Made by a program: the position numbers and the translations under genes
Shown here: positions 32,626 to 44,202 of the stretch, in pieces
Numbering within the stretch: the first letter of the stretch is position 1
How the letters are laid out: each line of letters starts with the position of its first letter
Assembly: GCF_018294505.1 (NCBI RefSeq)
Contig: NC_057800.1
Location: forward strand, 158,822,323 to 158,886,322
Length of the DNA stretch: 64,000 nt
Direction of reading: 5' to 3'
DNA from: Triticum aestivum
Taxonomy: Eukaryota; Streptophyta; Magnoliopsida; Poales; Poaceae
The notes under the pieces: model-generated
Database searches by the model: none
Told to the model about the DNA's origin: nothing
What the model saw: the letters and a program-made list of their open reading frames with translations, nothing else

Positions 32626-34662
32626 ACCAACTTAGGCCAAAAGCCTAAGCTTGGGGGAGTACGTATTTCTCACCGACATTACATTTATGTTCACACACAC
32701 TCATTGCTAGATGTCGGTGCTCATACTCTTTCACTGTAATATCCATGCTAGTTTATTTTCTTTTTTCCCGCTTTCTTCTTGTGTGTTTGCTAAAGCTTAA
32801 GAAAAACAAAAAAAAATTAGTAGTAGTTTATTTTTCTGCTGTAGTAGTAATAATTAAAAGGAAAACCCAAAAATATTTCCCGTTCTTCTTTTGCTTGTTG
32901 GGAGCTTTCCCGTGTAAATAGTTTTATTTCTTTTCTTTTCTTTGGGGGTCAGTAGGAGAAGACCATAATTAAATTGTTGAAGTAACTCTTCTATGCACTA
33001 TTGTTGATCTAACCAAGAGCCCATATTGCCTTGTCTTCTCCTATTTATTTAATGCTCACAGATTCCAGCTTAGTCCAATGCACGTACACTCTTGTTATTA
33101 TTCACACCGTTCGGTCGTGCAAGTGGAAGGCAATTATGATGATATATGATGGACTGACTGAGATGAGAAAAGCTGGTATGAACTCGACCTCTTTTGTTTT
33201 TGTAAATATGATGAGTCCCTCGTTCTTGATTCAGCTTATTATGAATAAACATGTTTGCAATGACAATTAGAGATCATAGTTGCTTGTGCCATGCTTGATT
33301 AGCTATGAGTTATAATGATTTACCTTGTGTGTCAACATGCTATTGAGATGGTTATGATGTGGTACGATGGGGTGGTATCCTCCTTTGAATGATTTAAGTG
33401 ACTTGACTTGGCACATGTTCACGCATGTAGTTGAAACAAATCAACATAGCCTTCACGATATTTATGTTCATGGTGGATTATATCCTACTCATGCTTGCAT
33501 CCAATGTTTATTAATTTTAATGCATGTACATGGCTGTTGTCGCTCTCTAGTTGGTCGCTTCCCAGTCTTTTGCTAGCCTTCACCTGTACTAAGCGGGAAT
33601 ACTGCTTGTGCATCCAATCCTTAAACCCCAAAGTTATTCCAGATGAGTCCACTATACCTTCCTATATGCGGTATCTACCTGCCGTTCCAAGTAAATTTGT
33701 ATGTGCCAAACTCTAAACCTTCAAACAAACATTCTATTTTGTATGCTCGAATAGCTCATGTATCAACCAAGGTTGTCCTTATCTTCCGTGTTAGGCGGGT
33801 TATTCTCAAGAGGAGTGGACTCCGCTCCTCACTCACGAGAAAATGGATGGTCACCGGGATGCCCAGTCCCATGCTTTATGCAAACTAAATCAGAATTAAT
33901 TGCAAACAAAACTCCCCCTGGGACCTGATGCATGTTGGAGGCACTCGTTGTTTTGAGCAAGCCATGGATTGATGCTTGTTGGTGGAGGGGGAGTATAAAA
34001 TTTACCATTCTGTTTGGGAACCGCCTATAATGTGTTTAGCATGGAAGATATCGCCATCTCTTAGTTGCTACATTGACAATGAAAGTATACCGCTCAAAAT
34101 AAAATTTATCTCTATTTCAAAACCGAGCTCTGGCACCTCTACAAATCCCTGCTTCCCTCTGCGAAGGGCCTATCAATTTACTTTTATGTTGAGTCATCAC
34201 CCTCTTATTAAAAAGCACTAGCTGGAGCGCACAGCTGTCATTTGCATTCATCACTGTTAATTTATATTGGGTATTACTATAATTGGATCTCTTTTACCAT
34301 GAATTACAATGTCTAGTCAGTCCTTGATCTTTAAAGGTGCTCTGCATTTATGTTTTGCGGTCTCAGAAAGGGTAGCGAGATACCATCTTGTTATATCATA
34401 CTATGGTTGTTTTGAGAAATTGTTGTCATCCGAGATTTATTATTATGACTTGCTAGTTGATTATGCTATTGATATGAGTAATTATGAGACCTGAGAATTA
34501 TTGCAAATGTGGTTAGTTATGATCTACACTGAAAACTTGAATACTGGTTTGACATAGTTACAACAACAAGAGCAAACAGAGTTTGTAAAAGTTTTTCTTT
34601 CTTTCTTTCAGTTTGTCAACTGAATTGCTTGAGGACAAGCAAGGGTTTAAGCTTGGGGGAGT
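32626..34662 (+). other. Unit 2 3' untranslated region
   Basis: Parallel to 24394-26428 over its whole length. It starts with GCTTGGGGGAGT (32649-32660) and ends with the purine tract AAGCTTGGGGGAGT (34649-34662). The small frames here (33031-33270, 33367-33576, 33643-33888, 33976-34221) have counterparts in unit 1 with altered residues and no domain. Confidence 0.6.
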
Positions 34663-36081
34663 TGATACGTCTCCGTCGTATCTACTTTTCCAAACACTTT
34701 TGCCCTTGTTTTGGACTCTAACTTGTATGATTTGAATGGAACTAACCCGGACTGACGCTGTTTTCAGCAAAATTGCCATGGTGTTGTTTTATGTGCAGAA
34801 AACAAATATTCTCGGAATGACCTGAAACTCCACGGAACATCTTAAAAAAAATAATAAAAAATCCTTGCCAAAGATGAAGACCAGGGGGCCCACACCCTTC
34901 TCACAAGGGTGGGGGGGGGTGCGCCCCCTAGGGCGCGCCCCCTACCTCGTGGGCCCCTGGATGCCCTCCGACGCCAACTCCAACTCTATATATTTGCTTT
35001 CGGAGAGAAAAAAATCAGAGAGAAGAAATCATCGCATTTTACGATATAGAGCCGCCACCAAGCCCTAAAACCTCTCGGGAGGGCTGATCTGGAGTCCGTT
35101 CGGGGCTCTGGAGAGGGGGATTCGTCGCCGTCGTCATCATCAACCATCCTCCATCACCAATTTCATGATGCTCGCTGCCGTGCGTGAGTAATTGCATCGT
35201 AGGCTTGCTGGACGGTGATGGGTTGGATCATATTTATCATGTAATCGAGTTAGTTTTATTAGGGTTTGATCCCTAGTATCCATTATGTTCTGAGATTGAT
35301 GTTGTTATGACTTTGCTATGCTTAATGCTTGTCACTAGGGCCTGAGTGCCATGATTTCAGATCTGAACCTATTATGTTTTCATGAATATATGTGAGTTCT
35401 TGATCCTATCTTGCAAGTCTATAGTCACCTACTATGTGTTATGATCCGGCAACCCCGAAGTGACAATAATCGGGACCACTCCCGGTGATGACCATAGTTT
35501 GAGGAGTTCATGTATTCACTATGTGCTAATGCTTTGTTCCGGTTCTCTGTTAAAAGGAGGCCTTAATATCCCTTAGTTTCCAATAGGACCCCGCTGCCAC
35601 GGGAGGGTAGGACAAAAGATGTCATGCAAGTTCTTTTCCGTAAGCACGTATGACTATATACGGAATACATGCCTACATTACATTGATGAATTGGAGCTAG
35701 TTCTGTGTCACCCTATGTTATGACTGTTACATGATGAACCGCATCCAGCATAATTATCCATCACTGATCCGGTGCCTACGAGTTTTCCATATACTGGTTC
35801 TCGCTTATTTACTTTCCCGCTGCTACTGTTACAATCACTACAAAATACCAAAAACATTACTTTTTCTGTCTTTACTTTTGTTGCCGCTACCACCACTATC
35901 ATATTACTTTGCTACTAAACACTTTGCTGCAGATACTAAGTTTCCAGGTGTGGTTGAATTGACAACTCAGCTGCTAATACTTGAGAATATTCTTTGGCTC
36001 CCCTTGTGTCGAATCAATAAATATGGGTTGAATACTCTACCCTCGAAAGCTGTTGCGATCCCCTATACTTGTGGGTTATTA
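34663..36081 (+). mobile_element. LTR 3 of Athila-like block
   Basis: 1419 bases. It starts TGATACGTCTCCGTCGTATC and ends GTGGGTTATTA, where the usual CA end has changed to TA. The GC-rich inverted repeat and TATA box (near 34985-34995) are kept. The primer site TGGCGCCGTTGCCGAGGA follows at 36093-36110, closer to tRNA-Asp in its first half than in unit 2. It is the 3' LTR of unit 2 and 5' LTR of unit 3. Confidence 0.85.
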
Positions 36082-36159
36082 AGACAAATTTTTGGCGCCG
36101 TTGCCGAGGAGCATAGCTCTATTCTTTGAGTCACTTGGGATTTATATCTGCTTATCATT

Positions 36160-38151
36160 ATGAAGAACTTGAGAGATCCAAAAACCAAGATCTATCCCTC
36201 AACTACGAGGGGAGGTAAGGAACTGCCATCTAGCTTTGCACTTGATTCACCTTCTGTTGTGAGTAAGTTTGCGACACCTACACTTGCTTCTGCTATTCGT
36301 TCTGATATGTCGCATGTTATTGATGATGCCACTTCTGCTATGCATGATACTTATGATGAAACTTCTTCTATGCCTGATACTATTGTGCCCCTTAGTGAAT
36401 TTCTTGATGAACAAATTGCTAGGGCTAGAGAAAAGGAAATTATTGAATCTGAATATGATGATGATAGTGGTGATGAAAATATGCCTGTTATTCCTGAGGG
36501 TTATCTTTTTGATATGGAATCTTCTGCCGCTATTTTAGCTTGTAGGGATAGATATGAGCTTAAGAGGTTATTAGTTAAATGGAACAAAGGATCACTTAGA
36601 GATAAAATGAAACCCGACCCTGCTTTTGCTACTTCACCTATTTGTGTTCCTGATAAGGATTATGAATTCTCTGTTGATCCTGATATAATGACTTTGGTTG
36701 AATCCGATCCGTTTTATGTCCATGAATCTGAAACTGTTGTGGCACATCTTACTAAGTTATATGATATAGCTGCCCTGTTTACTAATGATGAGAGATCGCG
36801 TTACTTTTATATACTCAAAATATTTCCATTCTCATTAAAGGGTGATGCTAAGACATGGTTTAATTCTCTTGATCCTGGTTGTGTGCGTAGTCCCCAGGAT
36901 ATGATTTATTACTTCTCTGCTAAATATTTCCCTGCTCATAAGAAACAAGCTGCTTTGAGGGAAATATACAACTTCGTGCAAATTAAAGAAGAGAGTCTCC
37001 CACAAGCTTGGGGGAGGCTTCTCAAGTTACTTAATGCTTTGCCTGATCATCCTCTTAAGAAACCCGAAATACTTGATATCTTTTATAATGGACTAACCGA
37101 TGCTTCCAGAGATTACCTGGATAGTTGTGCTGGTTCTCTTTTCAGGGAAAGAACACCGGATGAAGCTGAAATTCTATTGAATAATATGTTGAAAAATGAA
37201 AATAATTGGGCACCTCCTGAGCCAGCTCCTGAGCCAGCTCCTGAGCCAGCTCCTGCTCCAATTACTGAGCCTATTCCTAAACCAACTTCGAAGAAGAGAG
37301 GTGTTCTATTTCTCAGTCCCGAAGATATGCAAGAGGCAAAGAAATCTATGAAAGAAAAATGTATTAAAGCTGAAGATGTTAAGAATTTACCTCCTATTGA
37401 AGAAATACATGGTCTTCATTCACCGCCTGTTGAAGAAACATATGATCTCAATTCTTTATTTGTTGAAGAACCTCCTGATCTCGATATCCCGACACAGGTA
37501 GTAAAGGTAAATTCTCTCTATAGATATGATAAAGCTGAAGTCCCTCCTACTAAAATTGCTAGTCAGTGCTTGGATGAGTTTGATAACTTTATGTTTAAGC
37601 AAGATGACTTCAATTCTTATTTTGGTAGACAATTAAAAGAAAATGCTTATATGATTAGACGCTTGAGTGATTATATGGCTAATATTAAAGGTGAACTTAA
37701 ACTTGTTAGCAAACATGCTTCTATGGTTACCACTCAAGTAGAACAAGTACTTAAAGCTCAAAAAGAAGTGCTTGATGAAATGAATAGTAATAAAAATGAT
37801 TATGTTGTTAGAGTGGCTACTAGAACTGGTAGAATGACTCAGGAACCTTTGTATCCTGAAGGCCACACTAAGAGAATCGAGCAAGATTCTCAGAGGAATA
37901 ATATTGATATTCCTAGTTCTTCTAAAAAGAAGAAGAAGAAAAATGATAGAACTGTGCAAACTTCTAGTGAACCTATTGCTGAACCACCTGATAATCCAAA
38001 TGACATTTCAATGTCTGATGCAGAAACACAATCTGGTAATGAACACAATCCTAGATCACTATTGTACTCCCTTTCCAAAAAGATGCTAAGGTATACAATA
38101 GGACAGGTAAACAACATAGCATACTTTATAGAACCTATGACTGAGGCATAG
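36160..38151 (+). CDS. Athila-like gag, unit 3, open frame fused to antisense Copia
   Basis: A 663-codon open frame. Residues 1 to about 628 are gag, without the frameshift of unit 2. The gag domain lies at about residues 215-320 (SLKGDAKTWFNSLDPGCV, REIYNFVQIKEESLPQAWGR). A Pro/Glu/Ala run with three copies of GAGCCAGCTCCT follows, then EVLDEMNSNKND and SSKKKKKKND. From about 38045 the reading enters the reverse strand of the Copia RNase H region and gives a meaningless tail of about 35 residues. The gag part could still make capsid-like protein if transcribed from LTR 3; the rest of the unit is gone. Confidence 0.7.
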   Translation: MKNLRDPKTKIYPSTTRGGKELPSSFALDSPSVVSKFATPTLASAIRSDMSHVIDDATSAMHDTYDETSSMPDTIVPLSEFLDEQIARAREKEIIESEYDDDSGDENMPVIPEGYLFDMESSAAILACRDRYELKRLLVKWNKGSLRDKMKPDPAFATSPICVPDKDYEFSVDPDIMTLVESDPFYVHESETVVAHLTKLYDIAALFTNDERSRYFYILKIFPFSLKGDAKTWFNSLDPGCVRSPQDMIYYFSAKYFPAHKKQAALREIYNFVQIKEESLPQAWGRLLKLLNALPDHPLKKPEILDIFYNGLTDASRDYLDSCAGSLFRERTPDEAEILLNNMLKNENNWAPPEPAPEPAPEPAPAPITEPIPKPTSKKRGVLFLSPEDMQEAKKSMKEKCIKAEDVKNLPPIEEIHGLHSPPVEETYDLNSLFVEEPPDLDIPTQVVKVNSLYRYDKAEVPPTKIASQCLDEFDNFMFKQDDFNSYFGRQLKENAYMIRRLSDYMANIKGELKLVSKHASMVTTQVEQVLKAQKEVLDEMNSNKNDYVVRVATRTGRMTQEPLYPEGHTKRIEQDSQRNNIDIPSSSKKKKKKNDRTVQTSSEPIAEPPDNPNDISMSDAETQSGNEHNPRSLLYSLSKKMLRYTIGQVNNIAYFIEPMTEA

Positions 38152-41100
38152 GGAATGACTTTTCATTCTCTTTCTATTTTCTGCTGTGGTCGGGTTTTGA
38201 GTCTTTACTCAACTTCACACCTTGCAACACGGGCAAGAACTCCTTCTTTGATTGTTCCATTTTGAACTACTACAAAATCTTGTAAGGTATGTACTCATTG
38301 AAAAATCTTATCAAGTGTCTTGATCTATCTCTATAGATCTTGATGCTCAATGTGTAAGCAGCTTCATTGAGGTCTTTCTTTGTAAAACTCTTTTCAAACA
38401 CGCCTTTATGCTTTCCAGAAAATTCTACATTATTTCCGATCAACAATGTGTCATTCACATATACTTATCAGAAATGTTGTAGTGCTCTCACTCACTTTCT
38501 TGTAAATACAGACTTCACCACAAGTCTACGTAAAACCATATGCTTTGATAACTTTATCAAAGCATATATTCCAACTTCCGAGATGCTTGCACCAGTCCAT
38601 AGATGGATCGCTGGATCTTGCTCACTTTGTTAGCACCTTTAGGATTGACAAAACCTTCTGGTTGCATCATATACAACTCTTCTTTTAAGAAATCGATGAA
38701 GGAATACAATTTTGACACCCATTTGCCAAATTTCATAAAATGCGACAACTGCTAACTTGATTTAGACAGACTTTTAAGCATCGATACGAGTGAGAAAATC
38801 TGATCGTAGTCAACACCTTGAACTTGTCAAAAACATTTTTGCGACAATTCGAGCTTTGTAGATAGTAACACTACTATCAGCGTCCGTCTTCCTCTTGAAG
38901 ATCTATTTATTCTTAATGACTCACCGATCATCGGGCAAGTCAATCAAAGTCCATACTTTGTTCTCATACATGGATCCCATCTCAGATTTCATGGCCTCAA
39001 GCCATTTCGCGGAATCTGGGCTCATCATCGCTTCCTCATAGTTCGTAGGTTCGTCATGGTCAAGTAACATGACCTCTAGAATAGGATTACCGTACAACTC
39101 TGGTGTGGAACATATTTTGGTTGACCTATGAGGTTTGGTAGTAACTTGATCTGAAGTTTCATGATCATAATCATTAACTTCCTCACTAATTGGTGTAGGA
39201 ATCACTAGAACTAATTTCTGTGATGAACTACTTTCCTATTCGGGAGAAGGTACAATTACCTCATCAAGTTTTACATTCCTCCCAATCACTTATTTCGAGA
39301 GAAACTTCTTCTCTAGAAAGGATCCATTCTTAGCAACAAATATCTTGCCTTCGGATCTGTGATAGAAGGTGTACCCAACAGTTTCCTTTGGGTATCCTAT
39401 GAAGACGCATTTCTCTGATTTGGGTTCGAGCTTATCAGGTTGAAATTTTTTTAGATAAGCATCATAGCCCCAAACTTTAAAAAACAACATCTTAGGTTTC
39501 TTGCTAAACCACAATTCATATGGTGTCATCTCAACGGATTTAGATGGTGCCCTATTTAACGTGAATGCAGCTGTCTCTAGTGCATAACCCCAAACCGATA
39601 GTGATAAATCGGTAAGATACATCATAGATTGCACTGTATCTAATAAAGTACGGTTATGACGTTCGGACACACCGTTACGCGTGTTCCAGGTGGCGTGAGT
39701 TGCGAAACTATTCCGCATTGTTTCAACTGAATAACAAACTCGTAACTCAAATATTCTCCTCCACGATCATATCGTGAAAACTTTATTTTCTTGTTACGAT
39801 GATTTTCCACTTCACTCTGAGATTGTTTGAACTTTTCAAATATTTCAGACTTATGTTTCATAAAGTAGATATACCCATATCTTCTCAAATCATCTGTGAA
39901 GATTAGAAAATAACGATACCCGCCGCGAGCCTCAACACTCATCGGATTGCATACATCATTATGTATTATTTCCAATAAGTGAGTTGCTTGCTCCATTGTT
40001 CCGGAGAACGGAGTTTTAGTCATCTTGCCCACGAGGCATGGTTCGCAAGCATCAGATGATTCATAATCAAGTGATTCCAAAAGCCCATCAGCATGGAGTT
40101 TCTTCATGCGCTTTACACCAATATGACCTGAACGGCAGTGCCACATATAAGTTGCACTATCATTATTAACCTTGCATCTTTTGGATTCAATATTATGAAT
40201 ATGTGTATTACTACGATCGAGATTGAATAAACCATTCACCTTGGGTGTATGACCTCAGAAGGTTTTATTCATGTAAACAGAATAACAATTATCCTTGACT
40301 TAAATGAATAACCGTATTGCAAAAAACATGATCCAATCATATTATGCTCTACGCAAACACCAAATAACATTTATTTTAGCTTCAACACTAATCCCGAATG
40401 TAAAGAGAGTGTGCAATGGTGATCTTATCAACCTTGGAATCACTTCCAACTCACATCATCACCTCGCCCTTAACTAGTCTCTGTTTATTTTGCAACTCCC
40501 GTTTCGAGTTACTACTCTTAGCAACTGAACAGTATCAAATACTGAGGGGTTGCTATAAACACTAGTAAAGTACATATCAATAACATATAATTCAAATATA
40601 CTTTTGATTACTTTGCCATCCTTCTTATCCGCCAAGTATCTAGGGCAGTTCCACTTCCAGTGACCATTTCTTTTGCAGTAGAAGCACTCAGTTCCAGGCT
40701 TGGGTCTATCTTTGGGATTCTTCATGGGAGTGGCAACTTGCTTTCCATTCTTCTTGAAGTTCCCTTTCTTTCCCTTGACCTTTTACTTGAAACTAGTGGT
40801 TTTGTCAACCATCAACATTTGATGCTTTTCTTGATTTCTACCTTCGTCGATTTCAGCATCACGAAGAGCTAGAGGATTGTTTTTGTCATCCCTTGCATAT
40901 TATAGTTCATCACTAAGTTGTAGTAACTTGGTGATAGTGACTAGAGAACTTTATCAATTACTATCTTATCTGGAAGATTAACTCCCACTTGATTCAAGCA
41001 ATTGTAGTACCCAGACAATCTGAGCACATAATCATTGGTTGAGCTATTCTCCTCCATCTTGTAGGCAACATACTGTCAGAGGTCTCATACCTCTTGATAC

Positions 41101-41231
41101 GGGCACGAGTATGAAATAATAATTCAACTCTTAGAACATATTATATGTTTCATGGCATTCAAAACGTTTTTGAAGTCCCAGTTCTAAGCCGTAAAGCATG
41201 GTGCACTAAACTATTAAGTAGTCATCATACC
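38045..41231 (-). pseudogene. A1 polyprotein remnant: RNase H/RT, integrase, gag zinc knuckle
   Basis: Read on the minus strand the order is gag to RT. The knuckle CFYCKRNGHWKWNC (around 40670) is followed by integrase HCRSGHIG...CEPC (40100-40020), a DRGGEYLSYEF stretch (39740) and NGVSERHNRTLLD (39660). An RT-linker EEAMMSPDSAKWLEAM (39020), RT pieces (38750-38270) and an RNase H start near 38150-38050 complete it. Stops and frameshifts occur throughout, so it is dead. The start of gag continues on the other side of A2 at 49958. The left border is a joint with Athila gag. Confidence 0.8.
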
Positions 41232-42427
41232 TGAAGGAAATATGCCCTAGAGACAATAAGAAAGTTATTATTTATTTCCTTATTTCAAGATAAATGTTTA
41301 TTATTCATGCTAGAATTGTATTAATCGGAAACATAATACATGTGTGAATACATAGACAAACATAGTGTCACTACTATGCCTCTACTTGACTAGCTCATCG
41401 ATCAAAGATGGTTAAGTTTCCTAACCATAGACATGAGTTGTTATTTGATCAATGGGATCACATCATTAGGAGAATGGTGTGATTGACTTGACCCATTCCG
41501 TTAGCTTAGCACTTGATCGTTTGTTTACTGCTATTGCTTTCTTCATGACTTATACATGTTCTTATGACTATGAGATTATGCAACTCCCGAATACCGGAGG
41601 AACACTTTGTGTGCTAACAAACGTCACAATGTAACTGGGTTATTATAAAGGTGCTCTACAGGTGTCTCCGATGGTACTTGTTGAGTTGGCATAGATCAAG
41701 ATTAGGATTTGTCACTCCGATTGTCGGAGAGGTATCTCTGGGCCCTCTCGGTAATACACATCACTATAAGACTTGCAAGCATGATAACTAATGAGTTAGT
41801 TACGGGATGATGTATTACGGAATGAGTAAAGAGACTTGCCAGTAACGAGATTGAACTAGGTATTGGATACCGACGATCGAATCTCGGGCAAGTAACATAC
41901 CGATGACAAAGAGAACAACGTATAGTGTTGTGTGGTTTGACCGATAAAGATCTTCGTAGAATATGTAGGAACCAATATGACCATCCAGGTTCTGATATTG
42001 GTTATTGACCAGAGACGTGTCTCGGTCATGTCTACATAGTTCTCGAACCCGTAGGGTCCGCATGCTTAAAGTTCTGTGACGATCGATTTTATGAGTTTAT
42101 ATGTTTTGATGTACCGAAGGTACTTCGGAGTCCCGGATGTGATCATGGACTTGACGAGGAGTCTCGAAATGGTCGAGACATAAAGATTGATATATTGGAA
42201 GCCTACATTTGGACATCGAAATAGTTCCGGGTGAAATCAGGATTTTACCGGAGTACCGGAGGGGTTACCGGAACCTCCCGGGGGCTAATGGGCCTTGTTG
42301 GGCCATAAGTGAAAGAGAGAGGGGCCGGCCTAGGGCAGGCAGTGCGCCCCTTCCCCCTATCTGAATTGGACTAGGAGAAGGGGGCGGCGCCCCCCTTTCC
42401 TTCTCTTTCTCTCCCTGCCTTTCCCCC

Positions 42428-42473
42428 CTCCTAGTAGGAGTAGGAAAGGGAGGAATCCTACTCCTACTAGGAG
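42428..42473. repeat. Perfect 18-bp hairpin in A2 LTR U3
   Basis: Arm CTCCTAGTAGGAGTAGGA, loop of ten bases, then TCCTACTCCTACTAGGAG. The same structure recurs in the 3' LTR near 49411-49460. Related AGTAGGAGTAGGA inversions occur in the reversed LTRs near 22145-22195 and 51905-51955. Confidence 0.8.
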
Positions 42474-42528
42474 GAGGATTCCTCCTCTTAGGTGCGCCAA
42501 CAAGGGCCGGCCGGCCTCCCCCTTGCTC

Positions 42529-42539
42529 CTTTATATACA
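42529..42539 (+). promoter_or_regulatory. TATA box of A2 5' LTR
   Basis: CTTTATATACA follows the hairpin and a GGCCGGCCGG stretch. The equivalent sequence occurs in all Angela-type LTRs in the window, on either strand. Confidence 0.65.
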
Positions 42540-42969
42540 GGGGCAAGGGGCACCTCTAGACACACAAGTTGATCACAAAGATCTCTCCCAGCCGTGTGCG
42601 GTGCCCCCTCCACCATAATCCACCTCGGTCCAACTGTAGCGGTGTTTAGGTGAAGCCCTGCTACGGTAGCTTAATCAACATCGTCACCACGCCGTCGTGC
42701 TGACGAAACTCTTCCCCGATCTCTACTGGATCGTGAGTTCGCGGGACGTCACCGAGTTGAACGTGTGATGAACGCGGAGGTGACGTACGTTTGGTACTGA
42801 GGATCAGTTGATCGTGAAGACATACGACTACATCAACCGCGTTGTCATAATGCTTCCGCTTAACGGTCTACGAGGGTACGTGGACGGCACTCTCCCCTCT
42901 CGTTGCTATGCATCACCATGATCCTGTGTGTGCGTAGGAAATTTTTGAAATTACTACATTCCCCAACAG

Positions 42970-42982
42970 TGGCATCCGAGCC
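42970..42982 (+). promoter_or_regulatory. A2 primer binding site (initiator tRNA-Met type)
   Basis: TGGCATCCGAGCC stands one base after the LTR. It is a variant of the TGGTATCAGAGC site used by BARE1-type Copia elements. Confidence 0.75.
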
Positions 42983-44202
42983 TAGTTTTATGCATATATG
43001 TTATATGCACGAGTAGAACACAAGTGAGTTGTGGGCGATACAACTCATACTGCTTACCAGCATGTCATACTTTGGTTTGGCGGCATTGTTGGATAAAGCG
43101 GCCCGGATCGACATTACGCGTACGCTTACGCGGGACTAGTTCTACCGACGTGCTTTGCACACAGGTGGCTGCCGGGTGTCAGTTTCTCCAACTTTAGTTG
43201 AACCGAGTGTGGCTACGCCCGGTCCTTGAGAAGTTTAAAACAACACCAACTTGACGAACTATCATTGTGGTTTTGATGCGTAGGTAAGAACGGTTCTTGC
43301 TCAGCCCGTAGCAGCCACGTAAAACTTGCAACAACAAAGTAGAGGACGTCTAACTTGTTTTTGCAGGGCATGTTGTGATGTGATATGGTCAAGACATGAT
43401 GCTATATTTATTGTATGAGATGATCATGTTTTGTAACGGAGTTATCGGCAACTGGCAGGAGCCATATGGTTGTCGCTTTATTGTATGCAATGCAATCGCC
43501 CTGTAATTGCTTTACTTTATCACTAAGCGGTAGCGATAGTCGTAGAAGCAATAGTTGGCGAGACGACAACGATGCTACGATGGAGATCAAGGTGTCGCGC
43601 CGGTGACGATGGTGATCATGACGGTGCTTCGGAGATGGAGATCACAAGCACAAGATGATGATGGCCATATCATATCACTTATATTGATTGCATGTGATGT
43701 TTATCCTTTATGCATCTTATTCTGCTTTGTTTGACGGTAGCATTATAAGATGATCTCTCACTAAATTTCAAGATAAAAGTGTTCTCCCTGAGTATGCACC
43801 GTTGCCAAAGTTCGTCGTGCCGAGACACCACGTGATGATCGGGTGTGATAAGCTCTACGTCCATCTACAACGGGTGCAAGCCAGTTTTGCACACGCAGAA
43901 TACTCGGGTTAAACTTGACGAGCCTAGCATATGCAGATATGGCCTCGGAACACTGAGACCGAAAGGTCGAGCGTGAATCATATAGTAGATATGATCAACA
44001 TAGTGATGTTCACCATTGAAAACTACTCCATTTCACGTGATGATCGGTTATGGTTTAGTTGATATGGATCACGTGATCACTTAGATGATTAGAGGGATGT
44101 CTATCTAAGTGGGAGTTCTTAAGTAATATGATTAATTGAACTTAAATTTATCATGAACTTAGTACCTGATAGTATTTTGCTTATCTATGTTGTTGTAGAT
44201 AG
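42983..44202 (+). other. A2 leader (5' untranslated region)
   Basis: About 1.2 kb between primer site and gag start, with no supported gene. In A1 the corresponding leader is at 50161-51402 on the minus strand. Long leaders are usual in BARE1-type elements. Confidence 0.7.

Larger units (their letters stand above)
22964..38044 (+). mobile_element. Athila-like Gypsy block: three LTRs and three internal regions in tandem
   Basis: LTRs start with TGATACGTCTCCG at 22964, 26429 and 34663. The second and third are preceded by the purine tract AAGCTTGGGGGAGT and followed by a TGGCGCCGTTGCCGG-type primer site. Internal region 1 keeps only the 3' part of the Athila-type ORF, region 2 is complete for this family, region 3 keeps gag only and is cut at 38044. 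Neighbouring units share one LTR, as unequal recombination between copies of one element or LTR-mediated tandem growth would produce. None encodes RT, RNase H or integrase. Probably Sabrina/WHAM-like within the Athila lineage; this name is inference. Confidence 0.75.
41232..42968 (+). mobile_element. A2 5' LTR
   Basis: 1737 bases from TGAAGGAAATATGCCCTAGA to TACTACATTCCCCAACA. The U3 contains an 18-bp perfect hairpin at 42428-42473. The TATA box CTTTATATACA lies at about 42529-42539. Reading frames within it on the minus strand are fortuitous. Confidence 0.9.
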
